A DNA stretch of 10,128 nucleotides, taken from NCBI GenBank assembly GCA_947303165.1, contig CAMYXE010000014.1, positions 1-10,128 of the forward strand, written 5' to 3'. Shown piece after piece: positions 1 to 6,489 of the stretch. The position numbers and the translations under genes were made by a program. Origin of the DNA: an uncultured Pseudomonadota bacterium. Its GTDB lineage: Bacteria > Pseudomonadota > Alphaproteobacteria > Rs-D84. Positions within the stretch are counted from its first letter, which is position 1. The number at the start of each line of letters is the position of its first letter. Below the pieces are notes generated by a model that was given only the letters and a program-made list of their open reading frames with translations, was not told the DNA's origin and searched no databases.

Positions 1-747
1 CATAATATCAGGTTGTCCGGTAGGAGCAATATTTGGTTCTGCACCGTCATAAAGCAATCTATCCAAGGCCAACATAGTTTGCTGAATATGTCCAGCAGTC
101 AAAGAATACAAAAAATCATCTGTATTTGATGCGCCTGTATCAGGCAAACATTTTTCAACATCGTCCAAATCAATCGTTTTTTTGTCATCAACATATAGCG
201 CAATTTTACCCAAAAAACCCCGAGTAATTCCACGATCGCCACCAAGGTGTGTTGTCATATATACCATTGCATCAGGTGATATTTGTTTTATACCAGATAT
301 CGTGAATAATTCTTTTCTTATCAACGCCTCTAACGTTTTTGTGTCATCGGTATAGCAAGCAATCGCCGCAACTTTCTGTTCGTTTTCAAACATTGTGCGT
401 AATCCGCCACCTGAACGCAAATCACCCGCGGTCACGATAACCATAGCATCCAATGCGGGATGTTCAACCAAATCTTTTATAATCTTGGCATCAGAATCCC
501 CAGCATTTGAAATAATAACCATTTTCCGTCCACCAAACATAGATGGTGTACAGGCTTCGGCAAAAAGCGCATCTTGTTTGTTATGTAAATCATCTGCATC
601 AAGTGCGAATATGTTATCTTTTTCTATTGCCAAAATTTCTATGGACTTATCACACAATTCATCAACCAAGCCGGCATCCGGTCCATAAATTAGGACAGAT
701 TTAACGGTAGAAATACCCTTGTCAAAATCTGATTCTTTCCATTTCAT
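1..747 (-). CDS. holA: DNA polymerase III subunit delta (partial, C-terminus beyond the left edge)
   Basis: The delta subunit of the clamp loader opens the beta sliding clamp and loads it on primed DNA at the replication fork. I translated 249 residues up to the window edge; the family is usually about 330-350 residues, so roughly the last quarter is missing. Family-typical features are the N-terminal YGPDAGLVDE (residues 21-30, in the position of the AAA+ P-loop, which is degenerate in delta), the SMFGGRKMVII strand (69-79) and the GDRGITRGFLGKIALY segment (170-185). The ATG (745-747) overlaps the TGA of lptE in an ATGA, so translation is probably coupled. An lptE-holA order is common in Proteobacteria. 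The product call is firm from family recognition; no alignment was run. Confidence 0.9.
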   Translation of the reverse strand, partial: MKWKESDFDKGISTVKSVLIYGPDAGLVDELCDKSIEILAIEKDNIFALDADDLHNKQDALFAEACTPSMFGGRKMVIISNAGDSDAKIIKDLVEHPALDAMVIVTAGDLRSGGGLRTMFENEQKVAAIACYTDDTKTLEALIRKELFTISGIKQISPDAMVYMTTHLGGDRGITRGFLGKIALYVDDKKTIDLDDVEKCLPDTGASNTDDFLYSLTAGHIQQTMLALDRLLYDGAEPNIAPTGQPDIM

Positions 748-1211
748 TTTAATTTTTCACGTTCATATTCTGCGACATCTGCGATTGCACGTGTGCTGAT
801 TTTATCAGCAAGCACAGTGATAGTATTTGCAACGGCATTATTATACGATGCATTTGCTGCAACCAAATAGCGCACAAATGTGTATGATTCAGATGCAACC
901 TCAGTTCCTGTAGCAATTTTATCATCTTGGTGCCACAAAACATACGTTGCGGTTAATCTGATTTCCTGCCAGGTAGCCGCCCCCGTAGGATCCAATGCTT
1001 TGTATTTTGTTTCTGGATCATTTAAGGTCACAGTTAACTTATAAGGTGCGGTTGATTCTTTTTGGCCGCCGAATTTGCTGTTCAATGCGTTTCGTAATTC
1101 GATACCATTAATCCCGCTTATCACGGGAACGTATATATCTGTATTGTTTCCAGAAAACATCGGCGTAAAACCACAGCCGCACAGAACAAAGCACAAAACA
1201 TATTTTTTCAT
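744..1211 (-). CDS. lptE: LPS-assembly lipoprotein LptE-like
   Basis: This is a 155-residue lipoprotein precursor. The N-terminus is a short hydrophobic signal with a lipobox-like L10-C11-G12-C13, followed by GFTPMF, which is typical of alphaproteobacterial LptE. LptE plugs the LptD barrel in the outer membrane and takes part in delivering LPS to the cell surface. The rest has the expected small alpha/beta character: strands such as YKLTVTL and IRLTATYVLW, then a C-terminal helix rich in Ala and charged residues. It is somewhat shorter than Escherichia coli LptE (about 190 residues). The 3' end overlaps holA by four bases. No leuS, often found upstream of this gene, is present; a divergent gene begins 92 bases away, so this operon probably starts here. 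The ribosome binding site (GGGTG) is weak. The family is recognised from the N-terminus, length and neighbour, since LptE sequences are poorly conserved. Confidence 0.75.
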   Translation of the reverse strand: MKKYVLCFVLCGCGFTPMFSGNNTDIYVPVISGINGIELRNALNSKFGGQKESTAPYKLTVTLNDPETKYKALDPTGAATWQEIRLTATYVLWHQDDKIATGTEVASESYTFVRYLVAANASYNNAVANTITVLADKISTRAIADVAEYEREKLK

Positions 1212-1264
1212 AATTATTCACCCAATTGAATAAAAATTGTTGTTTTCTTGTTGCAATTTATTCA

Positions 1265-1270
1265 TATAAT
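1265..1270 (+). promoter_or_regulatory. Candidate -10 box for the Cys-rich protein gene
   Basis: A perfect TATAAT lies 33 bases before the ATG at 1304. Only a poor -35 (TGTTTT, 1241-1246, spacer 18) precedes it, so this is a weak or activator-dependent promoter at best. The ribosome binding site AAGGGGG (1293-1299) is strong. The minus strand of the same spacer would have to hold the lptE promoter; TTGCAA followed by a poor TTTATT-like -10 is all I see there. Confidence 0.4.
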
Positions 1271-1303
1271 ACCTAGACTTTTATTAAATCGCAAGGGGGA
1301 AAG

Positions 1304-2545
1304 ATGAATATTTTTCTGATAATGTTAATATCAATATTTATGGCGTCATACTATATGTTTTTCGCACCTTCGGCACGCGTCCCAGAGCAAGAAACAACAA
1401 AAGCGGTTGCAACGTCTGATTTGCGTTCTGTGGCGGAATGTGCGATCGCTGTTCATAATGCCAAAATTTCTGGTTTAACATTTGATGATATATGTGTAGA
1501 GCAAAATGAAATAGAAAGCGAGTTTGTGTGCATGGATTCGCGATTCAATATTACACAGTGTAATGCGGGTGGTATAAAACGTCCGGCATATAGTTTCATT
1601 ATAACAAAAACAGGAACATTAAATTCATCAGACTATAATGATATGATGGAAATATTAGAGAAAAATTTTGCAACCAGTGATTCATTCGGCATTTTTCAAA
1701 ACGGATTAATCGTTTCTGGTGGAACATCTACAAAACGTAAAGTGCCAGATTCAATTCAAAAACAATTGAATATCCAAGATGGACAATTGGTTTACATGAC
1801 GCATTATGATATTCCAGATCCAGATCGTGTCTTTACAGGAAATGAGGCAGAAGAGATTACATGTCCCGCAGGAACTAACAAAGTATACAGATTCGGACGC
1901 TGGCAATGTGTAGGATATAATATGAAAACCAGTTGTGGTGGTGACATGATATGGGATGGTAATGTTATGGAATGTGTGCCAGATGAATCGCGCAAGCCTT
2001 TGTGTGCAGCACAGCAAACGGCTGTTATGGTTGATAATGTGTGGGAGTGTATTAATCCTTTTAATGAACATCAGTGTTCTGGTGGGTTAATTCCGCGTTT
2101 AAATTATGAAACGCTTGAATGGGAGTGTGTAGAAGATCCTAATAAGGGTGCATCAACAGGCAAGTGCTCTTTATTATCCGTGCAAACTAAACGCGGACAA
2201 GGAGGAGGGACGTTACGTGTGATACCAGGTGCATGTACGGATTGTGAAACTCAAGTCGTAAATGAAGAAACTTGTCAGGCTTTTTGTATTCCAGATGTAA
2301 ACAAATTATCTGATCCGCGTTGTTATCCTGGCAATATCAAAGAGTGTACAGGGCGTTCACGTGCATTTTACTTTGGGTTTCCAAATGTAGCATACATTAA
2401 GAATGTTGATGGTGTGTCCGAAACAGATGTGCCGTTCGATTCTGCACATTCTCAGAATCGTAAGTTCAATTGCCTAGATTGTGGCAGTGGTTCTATTAGC
2501 AAGGACAAATCTAATCCGCCATTTACTGCGGTATGTGAAAAATAA
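1304..2545 (+). CDS. Membrane-anchored or secreted Cys-rich repeat protein, function unknown
   Basis: I do not recognise this 413-residue protein. It begins with one hydrophobic segment (residues 2-20, no basic n-region), ending in a possible signal peptidase site (APSA) or acting as an anchor, so the rest should face the periplasm or outside. There are 22 cysteines, which suits a disulfide-bonded export product. Residues 187-275 contain four tandem degenerate units of 23-24 residues, each opening with Cys and closing with an aromatic or Met, then E/Q-C-V/I: RWQCV, VMECV, VWECI, EWECV. The C-terminal third has further pairs: C311/C314, C324/C328, C340/C348 and C390/C393. The middle (about 95-180) lacks Cys and looks like a compact alpha/beta domain. 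The start is set by a strong AAGGGGG site. It converges with the next gene 12 bases away. A surface adhesin, pilus-associated or envelope protein is possible, but nothing in the sequence decides this. Confidence 0.85.
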   Translation: MNIFLIMLISIFMASYYMFFAPSARVPEQETTKAVATSDLRSVAECAIAVHNAKISGLTFDDICVEQNEIESEFVCMDSRFNITQCNAGGIKRPAYSFIITKTGTLNSSDYNDMMEILEKNFATSDSFGIFQNGLIVSGGTSTKRKVPDSIQKQLNIQDGQLVYMTHYDIPDPDRVFTGNEAEEITCPAGTNKVYRFGRWQCVGYNMKTSCGGDMIWDGNVMECVPDESRKPLCAAQQTAVMVDNVWECINPFNEHQCSGGLIPRLNYETLEWECVEDPNKGASTGKCSLLSVQTKRGQGGGTLRVIPGACTDCETQVVNEETCQAFCIPDVNKLSDPRCYPGNIKECTGRSRAFYFGFPNVAYIKNVDGVSETDVPFDSAHSQNRKFNCLDCGSGSISKDKSNPPFTAVCEK

Positions 2546-2557
2546 ATTTCACCACAG

Positions 2558-3025
2558 TTACCCGTGTCGGCACCCTTTGCATATATGGTTGTGATATTTA
2601 AATAGAGTATGTGAATTTTTTATAGCATAATCTGCTATGTCGCCAGTAGCTTCGGATTGAGGAATACAATCCGACAATTTTATGTCTGGCATCTTGTATC
2701 GTATTGGCCCAATAAATTTTTGAACATACGGACAGAACACTGGCACAACGTAATCGTTTTCCAGGGTTTGGTAATTTAATGTCGCACCATCATGCGCGCT
2801 GCACCCTGTGGTCGTATCGCCTCGTTCCACTACATTTGGGTCATAACATTTGCATTTTCCTGTATTTAAATCCAGGTTATCACATGCCAATCGTGTCAAA
2901 AAAATTTCGCCTGTTTTTTTATCTCTGTATTTTACGAGACAACACAGCCCGCATTGCTTACATATGGATTCCCATTCAGGTGTTCCTGGTAAAATACTTT
3001 GCATAATAATTGTTTGTTTGTTCAT
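2558..3025 (-). CDS. YcgN/UPF0260-like CxxCxxCC metal-binding protein
   Basis: A 155-residue cytoplasmic protein with EWESICKQCGLCC at residues 17-29, giving the C22-x2-C25-x2-C28-C29 signature of the YkgJ/YcgN (UPF0260) family of putative Zn- or Fe-S-chelating proteins. The block that follows, with TGEIFLTRLACDNLD (38-52), C58, C60 and C75, parallels the VACRxL and Cys-rich block of E. coli YcgN, and FCP (97-99) matches the later conserved Cys-Pro. There are 12 Cys in all. The length is normal for the family, whose biochemical role is not established. I chose the ATG at 3025 because AAAAGG lies seven bases upstream; an in-frame extension to 3163 adds 46 residues with no family similarity and would swallow the promoter. 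A C-terminal C149/C152 pair is an extra that I do not recall in YcgN. Confidence 0.85.
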   Translation of the reverse strand: MNKQTIIMQSILPGTPEWESICKQCGLCCLVKYRDKKTGEIFLTRLACDNLDLNTGKCKCYDPNVVERGDTTTGCSAHDGATLNYQTLENDYVVPVFCPYVQKFIGPIRYKMPDIKLSDCIPQSEATGDIADYAIKNSHTLFKYHNHICKGCRHG

Positions 3026-3066
3026 CAAATCGCCTTTTTGTATATAACTTTCTACATATAAAATAA

Positions 3067-3088
3067 TACAAAAAAACATAATGTCAAT
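3067..3088 (-). promoter_or_regulatory. Candidate promoter for the ycgN-like gene
   Basis: The minus strand reads TTGACA (3088-3083), a perfect -35, then 16 bases later TATTTT as a possible -10. This places transcription start about 35 bases before the ATG at 3025. The -10 is only a fair match and the surroundings are T-rich, so a chance hit is possible. Confidence 0.4.
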
Positions 3089-3384
3089 ATTTTGTGATGT
3101 TTTGATGGGGCTCAAGTTGTTACAGAATCGGTTATGGAGATATAATAATATGGAATTACGCATATTTTTGATAGTTTACTACATATAGTAATATTTGATA
3201 ATAAAAATCCTATATATGGTAATAAAAGCAAAATTCGAATCGTTTTTTTATATAAAATTTACTTTTTGTTGACACAAATAGTTTTTTTGGGTTTTTTTAT
3301 AGGATTTTATATGCGCTGAATCGGTTAGAAATCCGCCATTTTTAAAAGTAAAGTAAAAAAATAAAAAAAATTGCATTTTATGCA

Positions 3385-3413
3385 TTGTTTACGAATCACA
3401 AAAACTATATATT
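3385..3413 (+). promoter_or_regulatory. Candidate sigma70-type promoter of the nrd operon
   Basis: TTGTTT (3385-3390) and TATATT (3408-3413) are separated by an ideal 17-base spacer. Transcription would start near 3420, about 55 bases before the nrdD ATG. The -10 lies inside the upstream NrdR-like box, so a bound repressor would block RNA polymerase. Confidence 0.55.
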
Positions 3414-3417
3414 GTTA
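3402..3417. promoter_or_regulatory. NrdR-box-like site 1, overlapping the -10
   Basis: AAACTATATATTGTTA matches 13 of 16 positions of the NrdR box as I recall it (ACACWATATATWGTGT), including the whole ten-base core. NrdR is the zinc-finger/ATP-cone repressor of ribonucleotide reductase genes and binds pairs of such boxes on one face of the helix. The site sits on the predicted -10. Confidence 0.6.
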
Positions 3418-3434
3418 TGGAAACAATAAAACGA

Positions 3435-3450
3435 ACACAATATGTTGTGT
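3435..3450. promoter_or_regulatory. NrdR-box-like site 2
   Basis: ACACAATATGTTGTGT matches 15 of 16 consensus positions and is a near-perfect inverted repeat (ACACAA/TTGTGT). It starts 33 bases after site 1, close to three helical turns (31-32 is usual), and ends 25 bases before the nrdD ATG. This is the strongest regulatory element in the window. Confidence 0.75.
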
Positions 3451-3475
3451 TTTTGACAAAAATCGGAGTTACACA

Positions 3476-5518
3476 ATGTCTGACACACAAAAAGAGGTTA
3501 AAATGCAAATTGCGCCAACATTTATCTGCAACGTAATGAGTGTAAAAAAACGTTCAGGCGAAACGGTTGCATTTGACCCCAAAAAAATTTATAACGCAAT
3601 TAAAAAGGCCGCATGCGCCACAAATGAAATATCTGATGAATATGTTGCCCAAATCACAAACGAAGTTTTATCTGATTTGGACAATAATTTTATGGGGCGC
3701 ACCCCATCGGTTGAAGAAATCCAAGAAATAGTTATTAGAAAACTTATGGATTCCAAATCTTATAAAACAGCCGAGGCATATATTATATATCGCCAAAAAC
3801 ATTCTGAGATTCGTAATGCCAATGTCGATGCTATCGAGATAATAGAGAGTTATGTTGGTGGTTCCAATTGGCGTATCAAAGAAAATGCAAATATTGGATA
3901 TTCAATTGGTGGACTTATTTTACGAACCAGTGAACGTGTCACTGCTGAATATTGGTTAAATATGTTTCCACAAGAAATTGCTGATGCGCATCGCAGTGCC
4001 GCTATACACATCCATGACCTTGGGTGGTTGACTGGGTATTGTGCGGGTTGGTCATTGCGTGAATTGCTATACGAAGGATTCAATGGTGTTCCCGGATATT
4101 TGCAGTGCGAGCCAGCCAAACATATGGCAACAGCGATTTCGCATATGGTGAATTTCCTTGGAACATTACAGAACGAATTTGCGGGCGCACAAGCATTCTC
4201 GTCCGTTGATACTTACCTTGCACCTTATGTCCGCATCGACAAAATGTCTTATGCAGATGTAAAAAATGCAATGCAGACATTAGTGTTTAATTGTGCTGTG
4301 CCATGTCGTTGGGGAACTCAGACGCCGTTCATTAATTTCACTTTTGATTGGACATGCCCACAAGATTTGAAATCACAACGTCCATTTGTTGGTAAAAAAC
4401 AAGTTGACTTTACATACGGTGATTTGCAAAACGAAATGGATATGATAAATCGTGCGTTTATCGAGGTTATGACCGAAGGCGATGCCCAGGGACGTCCGTT
4501 TACCTTCCCGATTCCGACATACAATATAACAAACGATTTTCCATGGGATCATCCAAATGTTAAACCATTATTCGATTTGGCGGCAAAATACGGTATTCCA
4601 AATTTCCAGAATTTCCTTAATTCTGATTTGAATCCGACGGATGTGCGTTCTATGTGCTGTCGTTTGCGCCTTGATGTGCGTGAATTGTTAAAACGCGGTG
4701 GTGGTTTATTCGGATCGGCGGAAAAAACTGGTTCTATTGGGGTCGTAACAATGAACTTGGCTCGTCTTGGATATACACACAAGGGCGACCGAGAAGGTTT
4801 ATTCCGTGAACTGGAAAGATTAATGAATATGGGACGTGAAGTTTTGGAAATCAAACGTCGTGTGATATCCAAGCATATGGACAATGGTTTGTATCCATTT
4901 ACAAAACGCTATCTGGGGAATTGGAATCATCATTTCTCGACGATTGGTGTGAATGGCGCGAACGAAATGGTTTTGAACTTTACAGATGGCAAAGAAAATA
5001 TTGCGACGCCGTTTGGTAAAAAATTAGTTTTGGATTTAATGGACTTTATGCGTGATAAATTGGCCACATTCCAAGAGGAAACAGGAAACCTGTATAACTT
5101 GGAGGCTACACCAGCCGAGGGTTGTTCGTATCGCTTTGCGAAAACGGACGTTAAAAACTTCCCAGATATTATAACTGCCGGCACGCGTGAGGCACCATAT
5201 TATACCAATTCAACGCAAGTACCGGTGAATTTTACAGATGATCCGTTTGTTGCATTGGAACACCAGGAAGAATTACAAAGAAAATATACGGGCGGAACTA
5301 TGTTGCACCTTTATATGGGCGAACCAGTATCATCTGGCGAAGCTGCACAAAAGATTGTCCGCACGATATTTGAAAACTACAAGATTCCGTACATGACACT
5401 TACCCCGACATTTTCAATATGTCCAAAACACGGGTATTTGCCGGGTCGGCATGAGTTTTGCCCAAAGTGCGATGCAGAATTAGGAATTAATCCTGAGGGT
5501 GCATCAAACAAGGCATAA
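3476..5518 (+). CDS. nrdD: Anaerobic (class III) ribonucleoside-triphosphate reductase, large chain lacking the glycyl-radical loop
   Basis: This chain reduces ribonucleotides to deoxyribonucleotides without oxygen. With the ATG at 3476 (GGAG seven bases upstream) it has 680 residues. Residues about 20-112 are an ATP-cone, the allosteric dATP/ATP site. The core follows, with H180-D181 and C189 in TGYCAGWSL, the finger-loop region FNCAVPCRWGTQTPF (271-285), and MCCRL (393-397), whose C395 aligns by motif with the cysteine of GCRSFL in E. coli NrdD, the thiyl position. TGSIGVVTMNL (418-428) is also typical. A zinc site C649-x2-H652 ... C662-x2-C665 lies near the end. The protein then stops after 15 more residues. 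The R-V-x-G-Y radical motif that should follow within about ten residues is absent and is found in the next gene. A TTG-initiated extension (from 3371) is rejected because it would contain the promoter and NrdR boxes. Confidence 0.93.
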   Translation: MSDTQKEVKMQIAPTFICNVMSVKKRSGETVAFDPKKIYNAIKKAACATNEISDEYVAQITNEVLSDLDNNFMGRTPSVEEIQEIVIRKLMDSKSYKTAEAYIIYRQKHSEIRNANVDAIEIIESYVGGSNWRIKENANIGYSIGGLILRTSERVTAEYWLNMFPQEIADAHRSAAIHIHDLGWLTGYCAGWSLRELLYEGFNGVPGYLQCEPAKHMATAISHMVNFLGTLQNEFAGAQAFSSVDTYLAPYVRIDKMSYADVKNAMQTLVFNCAVPCRWGTQTPFINFTFDWTCPQDLKSQRPFVGKKQVDFTYGDLQNEMDMINRAFIEVMTEGDAQGRPFTFPIPTYNITNDFPWDHPNVKPLFDLAAKYGIPNFQNFLNSDLNPTDVRSMCCRLRLDVRELLKRGGGLFGSAEKTGSIGVVTMNLARLGYTHKGDREGLFRELERLMNMGREVLEIKRRVISKHMDNGLYPFTKRYLGNWNHHFSTIGVNGANEMVLNFTDGKENIATPFGKKLVLDLMDFMRDKLATFQEETGNLYNLEATPAEGCSYRFAKTDVKNFPDIITAGTREAPYYTNSTQVPVNFTDDPFVALEHQEELQRKYTGGTMLHLYMGEPVSSGEAAQKIVRTIFENYKIPYMTLTPTFSICPKHGYLPGRHEFCPKCDAELGINPEGASNKA

Positions 5519-5547
5519 AGGTCAAACAAAAAACAATAAACAAGGAA

Positions 5548-5553
5548 AAGGAG
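5548..5553 (+). promoter_or_regulatory. Strong ribosome binding site for the detached glycyl-radical gene
   Basis: AAGGAG lies six bases before the ATG at 5560, an ideal Shine-Dalgarno. It matters because it shows that the 61-codon frame has its own translation signal and is not merely the tail of a broken nrdD. Confidence 0.8.
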
Positions 5554-5559
5554 AGTAAA

Positions 5560-5745
5560 ATGATTGCAAACGAACAACAAAGAACACCATGTGAAGTTTT
5601 CTCACGCAGTATGGGATTTATTCGCCCAACCAAGAATTTTAATATTGGGAAATATTCCGAATTCTGCGAGCGCAAAACATTTACCGAGGCAAATTGTTTG
5701 ACCACAGGTGAACGTCACACCGAATTAATGAAGAAGGCGGCATAA
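5560..5745 (+). CDS. Stand-alone glycyl-radical domain of anaerobic ribonucleotide reductase (split NrdD C-terminus)
   Basis: This 61-residue protein carries the part missing from NrdD. Residues 12-20, EVFSRSMGF, correspond to the E-V-x-S-R-V-x-G-Y loop that normally follows the NrdD zinc site, making G19 the predicted radical glycine. IRPTKNFNIGKYSEFCERKTF (21-41) matches the usual downstream stretch (RPV..WN.GK..EF..RK..). Tyr is replaced by Phe at 20 and Val by Ser at 17. The first eleven residues and the tail after 42 are unlike NrdD. It lies 41 bases after nrdD in another frame, has its own AAGGAG, and ends four bases before nrdG, so all three should be co-transcribed. By inference, the NrdG activase installs the radical on G19 and this chain docks into the NrdD barrel, somewhat as GrcA/YfiD does for pyruvate formate-lyase. 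Without this gene the NrdD here would have no radical site. Confidence 0.85.
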   Translation: MIANEQQRTPCEVFSRSMGFIRPTKNFNIGKYSEFCERKTFTEANCLTTGERHTELMKKAA

Positions 5746-5749
5746 GGTT

Positions 5750-6451
5750 ATGAGAGCAATTCAGATTGGTGGATTAGTATCGTTCACAACGATAGATTAT
5801 CCTGGAAAATTGGCAGCGGTGCTGTTTTTGGTTGGTTGTCCAATTCGTTGTGCATATTGTTCTAATCCGCATCTGATAGGGGTTGGTGATGGTGAATATG
5901 ACCCCGACAAAGTTTTTGAATGGTTGCAGACCCGTGTTGGAAAGCTTGAAGCCGTTGTGTTTTCTGGGGGCGAAGCGTTAATGCAAGGAGATGCAACCAT
6001 TGATTATATGCGTCGTGTGCGTGAATTGGGGTTTGCGATAGGCCTGCACACGAATGGTTTTTATCCAGAAAATTTAGCCAAGGCCAGTGAAGTTATTGAT
6101 TGGGTTGGCATAGATTATAAAGCTAGCAAAACAAATTACGAAAAATTGACCGGTGTAAATATCGCATACGACCATTTAATAAAAAGTTTGGACGTATGGG
6201 CGAAAACTGGCAAACCGGCCGAGGTTCGCGTGACGTGTGATCCACGTTATGTGTCGCCTGATGATTTATTGGAAATCGCACAAGATGTGTCTTCGCGTGG
6301 GTTCAAGAATTTCGCAGTTCAAAAATATATCCCGCATTTCGAAGACGAGGAACATAAAACAACATCTGCCATGCGCGAGGCATTTTTCAATGATGCTGAA
6401 TTACGTGAAAAGATAAACGCACTGTTTAAAACAGTAATATGGCGGGAATAA
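5750..6451 (+). CDS. nrdG: Anaerobic ribonucleotide reductase activating protein (radical SAM)
   Basis: A 233-residue radical-SAM activase. It cleaves S-adenosylmethionine at a [4Fe-4S] cluster to make the glycyl radical on the reductase. The opening IGGLVSFTTIDYPGKLAAVLF (from residue 6) is typical of the longer NrdG type. The cluster motif is C30-x3-C34-x2-C37 (CPIRCAYC), followed by FSGGE (71-75) for SAM binding and HTNG (100-103). The start lies four bases after the stop of the glycyl-radical gene, and the only near Shine-Dalgarno (AAGG, 5744-5747) overlaps that stop and sits very close to the ATG, so coupled translation is likely. Its partner here should be the separate 61-residue domain. 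The gene ends inside a terminator hairpin. Confidence 0.92.
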   Translation: MRAIQIGGLVSFTTIDYPGKLAAVLFLVGCPIRCAYCSNPHLIGVGDGEYDPDKVFEWLQTRVGKLEAVVFSGGEALMQGDATIDYMRRVRELGFAIGLHTNGFYPENLAKASEVIDWVGIDYKASKTNYEKLTGVNIAYDHLIKSLDVWAKTGKPAEVRVTCDPRYVSPDDLLEIAQDVSSRGFKNFAVQKYIPHFEDEEHKTTSAMREAFFNDAELREKINALFKTVIWRE

Positions 6452-6470
6452 AAAAATCCCGCCATTTTTA
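6439..6470 (+). terminator. Intrinsic terminator of the nrd operon
   Basis: ATGGCGGGA (6439-6447) pairs perfectly with TCCCGCCAT (6457-6465) around a nine-base A-rich loop, followed by TTTT. The stem includes the last codons of nrdG. On the minus strand the same hairpin lacks a good U-tract, so it serves the nrd operon better than the converging gene. Confidence 0.8.
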
Positions 6471-6489
6471 TGTTATTAGTTATTAAAAC

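Larger units (their letters stand above)
3026..3475. other. 450-base gene-free divergent spacer between the ycgN-like gene and nrdD
   Basis: This stretch is strongly AT-rich, with long T and A runs, and holds no credible gene on either strand. I see a candidate minus-strand promoter (3067-3088), a plus-strand promoter with two NrdR-like boxes next to nrdD (3385-3450), and two more degenerate boxes (3176-3191 and 3207-3222). A ten-base word, GAATCGGTTA, occurs twice (3124-3133 and 3317-3326) with no clear role. A TTGACA at 3269-3274 has no -10 at acceptable spacing. I found no convincing riboswitch or small-RNA structure. Confidence 0.6.

Noticed and set aside
395..688. 97-codon plus-strand open frame
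   Set aside because: Antisense shadow of holA, which has clear family features on the minus strand.
1751..2071. 106-codon minus-strand open frame
   Set aside because: Antisense to the Cys-rich repeat gene; its Cys and Ser pattern mirrors the repeats and there is no ribosome binding site.
3026..3163. 46-residue N-terminal extension of the ycgN-like protein
   Set aside because: No family similarity, no ribosome binding site at 3163, and it would span the TTGACA promoter; AAAAGG fits the ATG at 3025.
3269..3303. Extra promoter beginning with TTGACA before nrdD
   Set aside because: The only -10-like word (TATAGG) is 23 bases away, too far; the intervening sequence is mostly T.
3371..3475. TTG-initiated 35-residue N-terminal extension of NrdD
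   Set aside because: It would contain the predicted promoter and both NrdR boxes, and the ATG at 3476 has a good GGAG site and begins just before the ATP-cone.
5519..5745. nrdD as a simple pseudogene broken by a frameshift
   Set aside because: A single indel would give an abnormally long linker, and the downstream part has its own well-spaced Shine-Dalgarno, start codon and tight junction with nrdG. An assembly error is still worth excluding.
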